NCBI GenBank assembly: GCA_030698645.1
Contig: JAUYMV010000086.1
Span: 1 to 12,503, forward strand
Direction: 5' to 3'
DNA length: 12,503 nucleotides
From: Mesorhizobium sp.
GTDB lineage: Bacteria > Pseudomonadota > Alphaproteobacteria > Rhizobiales > Rhizobiaceae
The notes below the pieces were generated by a model that saw only the letters and a list, made by a program, of their open reading frames with translations, searched no databases and had not been told where the DNA came from. Within the stretch, counting starts at the first letter, position 1; the number at the start of each line of letters is the position of its first letter. The position numbers and the translations under genes are program-made. Positions 1 to 4,923 of this stretch are shown one piece after another.

Positions 1-477
1 GCTGTCCCGCAGGCGGTCCTCTTTGATGATGCCTTCAGTATCGAGGGCTCGCGCGAGGCGCCCCCCTCTGCCCTGCCGGGCATCTCCCCCACACGGGGGG
101 AGATCACGCGCTCCGACGCCCGCGCGCTCCTGCTCGGGCCCCTGGCGGTCGATCCGGCGCTGAAGTCGGCCGGCGTCGGGTCGGCGCTGATGCGCCACGC
201 GGTGGCGGAGGCGGCACGGCTCGGGCACGGCGCGGTGCTGCTGGTCGGCGACGCGCCCTACTATGCGCGCTTCGGCTTCTCGGCGGAGAAGACGGGGACG
301 CTCGCCATGCCCGGTCCCTACGAGCGGGAGCGGTTCCTGGCGCTGGAACTGCGCGACGGCGCGCTCGACGGGGCGCGGGGCGTGCTGCGCGCGAGCGGGC
401 GGAAGGCGGAGCAGGCGGCGCGGCGGATGGCGGCAGGGCAGATGGCGGGTAGGGCGGCAGGGCAGATCGCGGCGTAG
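1..477 (+). CDS. GNAT family N-acetyltransferase, 3' part (5' end outside window)
   Basis: The frame is open from the first base and encodes 158 residues before TAG. The GNAT core starts near residue 42 with LLLGPLAVDP, followed by the acetyl-CoA-binding motif A region (KSAGVGSALM, normally Q/R-x-x-G-x-G) and then VLLVGDAPYYARFGF, which is typical of YhbS-like acetyltransferases. These transfer an acetyl group from acetyl-CoA to an unidentified amine; the substrate cannot be inferred. Two oddities are visible. Residues about 20-35 (APPSALPGISPTRGEI) are encoded by a palindromic intergenic-type repeat at 59-105. The usual beta strand before LLLGPLAV (a GTVRLW-like stretch) is not recognisable upstream, so the gene may have been altered by the repeat. 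The C-terminus ends in a short Ala/Gly/Gln tail made by a 24-bp tandem repeat. The family call is firm; whether the gene is intact is uncertain. Confidence 0.72.
   Translation, partial: AVPQAVLFDDAFSIEGSREAPPSALPGISPTRGEITRSDARALLLGPLAVDPALKSAGVGSALMRHAVAEAARLGHGAVLLVGDAPYYARFGFSAEKTGTLAMPGPYERERFLALELRDGALDGARGVLRASGRKAEQAARRMAAGQMAGRAAGQIAA
59..105. repeat. Palindromic rhizobial-type repeat inside the GNAT reading frame
   Basis: The element contains two nested hairpins: TGCCC/GGGCA (69-73 with 78-82) and a 9-bp stem ATCTCCCCC/GGGGGAGAT (82-90 with 96-104). Elements of this form are, from memory, abundant between genes in Mesorhizobium-like genomes. Here it reads through without a stop in the acetyltransferase frame and supplies about 16 residues. 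Confidence 0.65.
430..467 (+). repeat. Short direct repeat, GCGGCAGGGCAGAT twice, 24-bp period
   Basis: The 14-bp word occurs at 430-443 and 454-467, exactly 24 bp apart, which keeps frame (8 codons). It produces the low-complexity Ala-Gly-Gln tail at the end of the acetyltransferase. It probably arose by slippage or by duplication of a small repeat. Confidence 0.6.
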
Positions 478-489
478 GCGGAGATTGTC

Positions 490-510
490 CCGGGTGCAAC
501 CTGCAACCGG
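490..510 (+). terminator. Possible hairpin terminator after the acetyltransferase gene
   Basis: CCGG-G-TGCA, loop ACC, TGCA-A-CCGG forms a nine-position stem with one G/A mismatch, 13 nt after the acetyltransferase stop. No T-run follows, so intrinsic termination is doubtful. It may only be a stable mRNA end. Confidence 0.25.
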
Positions 511-563
511 GGCTTGCCAGACGGCAGCGAATTGTGCGTGATTTGCATCGTCGGGACCTGGCC

Positions 564-866
564 ATGCCGAAGCTGGAAATCAGACGATCCGAAGCCTTCG
601 ACCGCTGGCTCAAGTCGCTGCGGGACGAGATCGCGCGCACCCGGATCGAGTATCGCATCTATCGCTTCTCGCAGGGTAATCCGGGCGACGTGAAGTCGGT
701 CGGGGAGGGCGTATTCGAACTGCGGATCGATCACGGCCCCGGCTACGGGGTCTATTTCATGCGACAGAATTGGGTCGTGGTGCTATTGTTGATCGGTGGC
801 GACAAGCGGACGCAGCGCAAGGATATCGCTGCCGCGATCGCCATGGCACGGGAACGCCGCGGATGA
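564..866 (+). CDS. HigB/RelE-like toxin of a type II toxin-antitoxin module (Gp49-like, DUF891 type)
   Basis: The 100-residue product has the size and pattern of the RelE/HigB superfamily of ribosome-dependent mRNA interferases. Visible are the N-terminal SEAFDRWLKSLRD helix, GVFELRIDHGPGYG (49-62), VYF (63-65) and the C-terminal LLLIGGDKRTQRKDI block (74-88) typical of addiction-module killer proteins. ATG 564 was chosen because it gives the family length and has a GGGA at 553-556; an in-frame GTG at 534 would add 10 residues. The antitoxin follows at ATG 863, overlapping the TGA, so the two are translationally coupled in the toxin-first order of higBA. The family usually reads GYRVYF, whereas here it is GYGVYF, so a commonly conserved arginine is glycine 62. 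The module appears full length; toxin activity is therefore an open question. Confidence 0.85.
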   Translation: MPKLEIRRSEAFDRWLKSLRDEIARTRIEYRIYRFSQGNPGDVKSVGEGVFELRIDHGPGYGVYFMRQNWVVVLLLIGGDKRTQRKDIAAAIAMARERRG

Positions 867-1195
867 ACCTGAAGTCAAAACGCTGGGATGTCACCGAGAA
901 TCTCGACAGCGACGAGCGGATCGCCGGCTTCATCGACGCGGCGCGCGAGGATGACGGCGACGATCCCTGGCTTGCCGCGTCCCTGCTCGACGACATGGCG
1001 CGAGCAATCGGCATGAACGAGATCGCCAGGCGCACGGGCATCGCCCGCGAACTGCTCTACCAGGCGCTCGATGCAAACAACGACCACAAGAAACCGACGG
1101 CGAAGGACATCCTGGCGGAGGTGAGCGAACGCCTGGCGCCGAAGTCCGACGGCGCCGAAATCCCGATCGAAACGTCGGCGCGCAAGCGCGCCTGA
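863..1195 (+). CDS. HigA-like antitoxin with helix-turn-helix (addiction module antidote)
   Basis: The 110-residue product matches the antidote partner of DUF891 toxins. An N-terminal toxin-wrapping segment (WDVTENLDSDERIAGFIDAA) is followed by DPWLAASLLDDMARAIG and a Cro/CI-type helix-turn-helix (MNEIARRTGIARELLYQAL, about residues 51-69). It would bind and neutralise the upstream toxin and, with it, repress its own promoter. The start codon overlaps the toxin stop (ATGA), so equal or excess antitoxin translation by coupling is likely. The C-terminal extension after residue 93 (KSDGAEIPIETSARKRA) is longer than I expect for the family and looks disordered. The gene ends 20 bp before the convergent MerR gene. 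No clear promoter or operator palindrome was found upstream of the pair. Confidence 0.85.
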   Translation: MNLKSKRWDVTENLDSDERIAGFIDAAREDDGDDPWLAASLLDDMARAIGMNEIARRTGIARELLYQALDANNDHKKPTAKDILAEVSERLAPKSDGAEIPIETSARKRA

Positions 1196-1215
1196 ACCTT
1201 CATCGCTGATAGAAC

Positions 1216-1674
1216 CTACCCCGCCGCCTTGCGGCGCGCGAGTTCCCTGGCGGATTCGCGGTTGACCAGCTTCAGTTCGGAGAGCGTCTGGTCGATCAGG
1301 CGCTTGCGCTTCTCGAGTTCGGCGATGGCTTCGCCGGTGCGGCGGATGACGAATTCGAGCTGGTCGACGCGGCCCTCGCCGCGCTCGCCATACATGTCGA
1401 GATAGGTGCTGATTTCGGCCAGCGTCGAGCCGATGGCGCGGGCGCGCAGGATCAGCGCCAGGCGGGCGCGGTCGCGCCTGGTATAGACGCGCGCGCCGTT
1501 GACGCGCTGCGGCTCGATCAGCCGCTTGTTCTCGTAGAAGCGCAAGGTGCGCTGCGTGACGCCGAACTCTTCGGCAAGGTCGTTGATGCCGAAGAGTTCC
1601 TGCGACGCATTGGCAGGCGTCCTGGCGCCGAGCGAGGCGGCGGCGGATGCCCCATCCTGCTCGAGCCAGTTCAT
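1216..1674 (-). CDS. MerR-family transcriptional regulator, LiuR-like
   Basis: This 152-residue product has an N-terminal MerR helix-turn-helix (FGINDLAEEFGVTQRTLRFYE, about 28-48), a wing (NGARVYTRRDRARLALI, 59-75) and a long C-terminal dimerisation coiled coil (about 103-138, rich in Glu/Lys/Leu). It has no cysteine, so it is not a thiol-metal sensor of the MerR/CueR/ZntR kind. MerR proteins of this shape (LiuR) control branched-chain amino-acid and acyl-CoA breakdown and respond to CoA intermediates. It lies 7 nt after the SCP2 gene with GAGG at 1680-1683 as its ribosome site, so it is probably co-transcribed from the divergent promoter region at 2073-2117. Regulation of both that promoter and the facing SDR-carboxylase operon is inferred from position. 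The first 25 residues before the HTH look unstructured. Confidence 0.85.
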   Translation of the reverse strand: MNWLEQDGASAAASLGARTPANASQELFGINDLAEEFGVTQRTLRFYENKRLIEPQRVNGARVYTRRDRARLALILRARAIGSTLAEISTYLDMYGERGEGRVDQLEFVIRRTGEAIAELEKRKRLIDQTLSELKLVNRESARELARRKAAG

Positions 1675-1681
1675 GACGGCC

Positions 1682-1963
1682 TCAGAGAACCTGGCTCAGC
1701 GCCATGGCGACCGACATGTCGCCGGCGATCTTCATCTTGCCCTGCATGAAGGCCGCGGTCGGGTTGAGGTCGCCCTTGGTCAGCGCGACGAAATCGTCGA
1801 GCGACATGGTGATGGTGCAGTCGGCGTCGCCTTCGCCGGTGGTGACCGTGGTGCCGTCGATGACGATGGTGCCGGCGTCCTTCAGGTCGAACTTGACCGA
1901 ACGGTCGAAGCCGCTGCCGGCGACTTTTTCGCGGATCTTGTCCGCAATGGTCTCAATGCTCAT
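1682..1963 (-). CDS. SCP2 sterol-binding domain protein
   Basis: The 93-residue protein is a single SCP2 (sterol carrier protein 2) fold: MSIETIADKIREKV at the N-terminus, a central beta sheet (KFDLKDAGTIVIDG, CTITMSLDDFVALTKGDLNPTAAF) and the typical end MQGKMKIAGDMSVAMALSQVL. Such domains bind hydrophobic ligands such as fatty acyl-CoA or sterols in a tunnel. No signal peptide is seen, so it is cytoplasmic. ATG 1963 is preferred because it begins the domain and has GGGAG six or seven bases upstream. The same frame stays open 47 codons further, into the promoter, but encodes nothing domain-like. It heads a two-gene unit with the MerR regulator and diverges from the acyl-CoA operon, suggesting that it carries or buffers that pathway's acyl-CoA substrate. 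Confidence 0.88.
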   Translation of the reverse strand: MSIETIADKIREKVAGSGFDRSVKFDLKDAGTIVIDGTTVTTGEGDADCTITMSLDDFVALTKGDLNPTAAFMQGKMKIAGDMSVAMALSQVL

Positions 1964-2072
1964 ATTCCGCTCCCGCGTCGTTGGATGTCGTTTCGCCAGT
2001 TGTCGTTTGCTTCGGGCCTCTGCCCTGCTCTCCGGTTCGCACATGGTCGCGGCGAGCGTCAAGCCGATGCGG

Positions 2073-2117
2073 ATCATATACAAGCTGGTTGACGTATAGG
2101 TCAAGCTGGTCTAGCAA
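2073..2117. promoter_or_regulatory. Divergent promoter/operator region with 16-bp palindrome
   Basis: TTGACGTATAGGTCAA at 2089-2104 is an inverted repeat with 5-bp arms (TTGAC/GTCAA) and a TATA centre. A 9-bp direct repeat CAAGCTGGT flanks and overlaps it (2081-2089 and 2102-2110, 21 bp apart). On the minus strand, TTGACC (2104-2099), a 20-bp spacer and TATGAT (2078-2073) form a promoter with the long spacer favoured by MerR activators. On the plus strand, TTGACG (2089-2094) with a 17-bp spacer has only a weak -10 (TAGCAA, 2112-2117). The palindrome is a good candidate site for the adjacent MerR protein controlling both directions. Confidence 0.55.
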
Positions 2118-2125
2118 TCGTCAAC

Positions 2126-2133
2126 AGGAGGAG
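2126..2133 (+). promoter_or_regulatory. Strong ribosome binding site of the SDR gene
   Basis: AGGAGGAG lies 7 nt before ATG 2141. It is the strongest Shine-Dalgarno sequence in the window and fixes the first start of the catabolic operon. Confidence 0.8.
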
Positions 2134-2140
2134 TTGCGCG

Positions 2141-3016
2141 ATGGGCTATGCCAGCATCCTGCGGGACGGTTGTTTCGCCGGCGAAACGCACATCGTGACC
2201 GGCGGCGGCTCCGGCATCGGGCGCTGCGTGGCGCATGAACTGGCGAGCCTCGGCGCGCATGTCGTCATCACCGGGCGCAAGCAGGAAAAGCTCGACCGGG
2301 TGCTCGCCGAAATCGCCGAGGATGGCGGATCGGCCGAGGCGCACGCCTTCGACATCCGCGACGAGGAGGCGGTGACGCGGGCGATCGCGGCGATTGTCGC
2401 GAAGAACGGGCGCATCCACGGCCTCGTCAACAATGCCGGCGGGCAATTTCCGGCGCCGATGCAATCAATCACCAAGAAGGGCTTCGACGCGGTCGTGTCG
2501 AGCAATCTGACCGGCGGATTCCTCGTCATGCGCGAGGTCTTCCTGCAGTCGATGCAGGAGAATGGCGGCGCGATCGTCAACATGGCCGCCGACATGTGGC
2601 GCGGCATGCCGGGCATGGCGCATTCGGGCGCGGCGCGGGCGGGGATGGTCAATCTCACCAAGACGGCGGCCTATGAATGGGGACCGGCCGGCGTGCGCGT
2701 CAACTGCGTTGCGCCGGGCTGGATCGCCTCGTCGGGGATGGATACCTATGGCGGCATGACCAAGACGCTGATCCCGCAGCTGAGGAAACACGTGCCGCTC
2801 GGCCGCATCGGCGTCGAGGCGGAGGTGTCGTCGGTGATCTGCTTCCTGCTGTCGAGAGCCGCCTCCTTCGTCAACGGCGTGACGGTGCAGATCGACGGCG
2901 GCGCGCCGCTCGGCTCCGCACTGTTTCCGATCTCGGAGGGTCGCGGCACCGAGCCGTTCGACGGGTTCCACCGCGCGGTCATGCCGGACGTGCTGGCCGA
3001 AAAGAAGCCGTCCTGA
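2141..3016 (+). CDS. SDR family oxidoreductase, PECR-like (2-enoyl-CoA reductase relative)
   Basis: The 291-residue protein is a classical-length SDR. It has the dinucleotide motif TGGGSGIG (20-27), ITGRK (43-47, basic residues suggesting NADP(H)), DIRD (71-74), NNAG (97-100) and a C-terminal NGVTVQIDGG. The catalytic segment is HSGAARAGMVNLTKT (161-175): by alignment on Ala-Gly, Ser162 and Arg166 stand where most SDRs have Tyr and Lys. This HSGAARAG form is that of mammalian peroxisomal trans-2-enoyl-CoA reductase (PECR), but PECR's YNLTK is VNLTK here, leaving no tyrosine in the segment. The enzyme probably acts on an enoyl- or hydroxyacyl-CoA of the operon pathway; AtuB/AtuG in terpene clusters are also SDRs. 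It is the first gene of the operon, and its TGA overlaps the next ATG (TGATG). The exact reaction is unknown. Confidence 0.83.
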   Translation: MGYASILRDGCFAGETHIVTGGGSGIGRCVAHELASLGAHVVITGRKQEKLDRVLAEIAEDGGSAEAHAFDIRDEEAVTRAIAAIVAKNGRIHGLVNNAGGQFPAPMQSITKKGFDAVVSSNLTGGFLVMREVFLQSMQENGGAIVNMAADMWRGMPGMAHSGAARAGMVNLTKTAAYEWGPAGVRVNCVAPGWIASSGMDTYGGMTKTLIPQLRKHVPLGRIGVEAEVSSVICFLLSRAASFVNGVTVQIDGGAPLGSALFPISEGRGTEPFDGFHRAVMPDVLAEKKPS

Positions 3017-4626
3017 TGCCGGCGCTCGTCTCCCGCGTCGACCCCCGCTCGGATGCGTTTCGCGCCAATGCCGAGGCGATGGCGCAAAAGCTCCGCCAGG
3101 TGCGCGAGCTGGAGGAGAAGGTGCGCGCCAATTCGGCGTCGAAGCGGGCGACGTTCGATGCGCGCAACCAGATCCTGCCGCGCGAGCGCGTCGAACGCCT
3201 GCTCGACCGGGGGCAACCCTTCCTCGAACTGTCGACGCTCGCCGGCTACAAGATGCATGACGACGACGGGGCCAAGAACATCATGGGCGGAGGCTCGATC
3301 GCCGGCATCGGCGTGGTGTCGGGCAAGCGGGTCATCGTCACGGCCAACGACAGCGGCATCAAGGGCGGCACGATCGCGCCGATGGGGCTGAAGAAGGGAC
3401 TGCGCCTGCAGGAAATCGCTTTCGAGAACAAATTGCCGGTGATCGCGCTGGTCGAGAGCGGCGGGGCGAACCTGCTCTACCAATCGGAAATGTTCGTCGA
3501 GGGCGGGCGCTCCTTCGCCAACCAGGCGCGGCTGTCGGCGGCGGGCATTCCGCAGATCGCCATCGTGCACGGCTCGTCGACGGCGGGCGGCGCCTACATG
3601 CCCGGCCTGTCGGACTATGTCGTGCTGGTGCGCGGACGCTCGAAGATCTTTTTGGCGGGGCCGCCGCTGGTGAAGGCGGCGATCGGCGAGGACGCCACCG
3701 ACGAGGAACTGGGCGGCGCGGAACTGCACGGGCAGGTGACCGGGCTCGGCGAATATGTCGCCGAGGACGACCTGCAGGCGCTGGCCTATGGCCGCGAGAT
3801 CATGGGGCATCTGACCTGGGACGAGGTCGGGCCGAAGGCGCCGGCGCAGGCGCCGCTGTTCGACGCCGAGGAACTGCTCGGCATCGTGCCGGCCGACGAC
3901 AAGGCGCCGTTCGACATCAGGGAGATCGTCGCGCGCATCGTCGACCACTCGGACTTCCTCGAGTTCAAGGCGGACTACGGTTCCGAGACGGTGTGCGGGC
4001 ATGCCCATGTCGACGGGCATGTCGTCGGCATCATCGGCAACAATGGCGCGATCATGCCGAACGGATCGACCAAGGCCGCGCAATTCATCCAGCTCTGCGA
4101 CCAGGCCGGCACGCCGCTGGTCTTCCTGCAGAACACGACCGGCTACATGGTGGGCAGGCAGGCCGAGCGCGACGGCGCGATCAAGCACGGGTCGAAGATG
4201 ATCCAGGCGGTGGCGAATGCCCGGGTGGCGAAGTTCACCTTCATCGTCGGCGGCTCCTACGGCGCCGGCAACTACGGCATGTGCGGGCGGGGTTTTTCGC
4301 CGCGCTTCATCTTCTCCTGGCCGAACGCGCGCACCGCCGTGATGGGCGGCGAGCAGGCGGCCCGCGTGATGGAGATCGTGACGAGGGGCAAGTCCGCGCG
4401 CGACGGCACGCCGGTCAACGAGGACGCGTTGGCGATGATGGGCCAGCAGATCCGCGCCGGCGTCGAGGCGCAGTCGAGCGCGCTGTTCGCCACGGCGCGG
4501 CTGTGGGACGACGGCATCATCGACCCGCGCGACACGCGGGCCGTGCTGGCGATGTGCCTCGCGGTCGCGGCGGAGGGGGAGCGGCGGGTGCTCAGGGGGA
4601 ATACGTTCGGGGTGGCGAGGATGTGA
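3016..4626 (+). CDS. Acyl-CoA carboxylase beta (carboxyltransferase) subunit, methylcrotonyl/geranyl-CoA type
   Basis: The 536-residue product has the length and architecture of MCC/GCC beta subunits: an N-terminal crotonase-like carboxyltransferase half with ILPRERVERLLD (53-64) and the acyl-CoA oxyanion motif GSSTAGGAYMPGLSD (186-200), then a C-terminal half with the carboxybiotin-side GGSYGAGNYGMCGR (412-425) and SWPNARTAVMGGEQAARV (434-451). It transfers CO2 from carboxybiotin to the gamma carbon of an enoyl-CoA. The stretch LSTLAGY (72-78), followed by a roughly 12-residue insert ending GGG, recalls geranyl-CoA carboxylase (AtuC) more than methylcrotonyl-CoA carboxylase, from memory. TGYMVG (375-380) replaces the MCC form TGFMVG. 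The start overlaps the SDR stop, so translation is coupled. The alpha subunit partner is at 7216, three genes away. Substrate chain length is not settled. Confidence 0.88.
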   Translation: MPALVSRVDPRSDAFRANAEAMAQKLRQVRELEEKVRANSASKRATFDARNQILPRERVERLLDRGQPFLELSTLAGYKMHDDDGAKNIMGGGSIAGIGVVSGKRVIVTANDSGIKGGTIAPMGLKKGLRLQEIAFENKLPVIALVESGGANLLYQSEMFVEGGRSFANQARLSAAGIPQIAIVHGSSTAGGAYMPGLSDYVVLVRGRSKIFLAGPPLVKAAIGEDATDEELGGAELHGQVTGLGEYVAEDDLQALAYGREIMGHLTWDEVGPKAPAQAPLFDAEELLGIVPADDKAPFDIREIVARIVDHSDFLEFKADYGSETVCGHAHVDGHVVGIIGNNGAIMPNGSTKAAQFIQLCDQAGTPLVFLQNTTGYMVGRQAERDGAIKHGSKMIQAVANARVAKFTFIVGGSYGAGNYGMCGRGFSPRFIFSWPNARTAVMGGEQAARVMEIVTRGKSARDGTPVNEDALAMMGQQIRAGVEAQSSALFATARLWDDGIIDPRDTRAVLAMCLAVAAEGERRVLRGNTFGVARM

Positions 4627-4647
4627 GGGGTTGTGGGGCACGTAGCA

Positions 4648-4803
4648 CCCCCTCACCGGCCCTGCGGGCCACCTCTCCCCCTGCCCGGGGGAGAGGTACC
4701 GCTGGGACTGCCGCGGCAGTTAGTGTCGGTGACGCCGGAGCTGCGGTTCCTCTCCCCTACGCAGTGGGGGAGAGGTGGCGAGCGCAGCGAGCCGGTGAGG
4801 GGG
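4648..4803. repeat. Palindromic repeat element A, 13-bp terminal inverted repeats
   Basis: CCCCCTCACCGGC (4648-4660) and its exact reverse complement (4791-4803) bound the element. Inside are hairpins GGCCC-TGC-GGGCC (4658-4670), an 11-bp stem ACCTCTCCCCC/GGGGGAGAGGT (4671-4697) and a 9-bp stem CCTCTCCCC/GGGGAGAGG (4749-4757 with 4767-4775). There is no coding signal. It sits between the carboxylase beta and dehydrogenase genes, is 22 nt past the beta stop, and could pause or partly terminate transcription or protect the upstream mRNA. Confidence 0.75.
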
Positions 4804-4825
4804 CTTGGCGGGAAACTTGCAGGAT

Positions 4826-4881
4826 AAAGCACCCCCACTCCGGTCCTTCGGACCATCTCTCCCCCTGCCTGGGGGAGAGGA
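4826..4881. repeat. Palindromic repeat B, partial relative of element A
   Basis: The sequence AAAGCACCCCCACTCCGG starts like the end of element A with changes. It is followed by the hairpins GGTCC-TTC-GGACC (4842-4854) and CTCTCCCCC/GGGGGAGAG (4857-4865 with 4871-4879). The right terminal repeat is missing, so it is a half copy. It lies 42 nt before the acyl-CoA dehydrogenase start. The whole 4627-4923 gap holds only elements A and B and the next gene's ribosome site. Confidence 0.65.
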
Positions 4882-4923
4882 AACGCGAGCCCTGCACGGG
4901 CCAGAATATTGGGAGAGAAGCGT

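Noticed and set aside
104..658. Minus-strand Pro/Arg/Ala-rich frame over the acetyltransferase and toxin start
   Set aside because: Low-complexity composition artefact opposite two recognisable plus-strand genes.
1222..1236. CGCCGC-CTT-GCGGCG hairpin as a terminator between the antitoxin and MerR genes
   Set aside because: It lies inside the MerR coding end, no T-run follows in either direction, and such stems arise easily in GC-rich codons.
1216..1674. Metal-responsive MerR regulator (CueR/ZntR/MerR)
   Set aside because: The protein has no cysteine and its context is acyl-CoA catabolism rather than metal efflux.
1964..2104. N-terminal extension of the SCP2 protein by 47 codons
   Set aside because: It overlaps the divergent promoter and palindrome, shows no SCP2 similarity, and ATG 1963 has a good ribosome site.
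2746..4656. Long open frame (about 636 codons) on the minus strand opposite the carboxylase beta gene
   Set aside because: It is an antisense shadow of a GC-rich gene: rich in Arg, His and Asp, with no domain pattern, while the plus-strand frame has full family motifs.
4909..4923. TTG start for the acyl-CoA dehydrogenase
   Set aside because: It would place the GGGAGAG ribosome site inside the coding sequence; ATG 4924 has proper spacing and starts at the conserved QLTAEHEALR.
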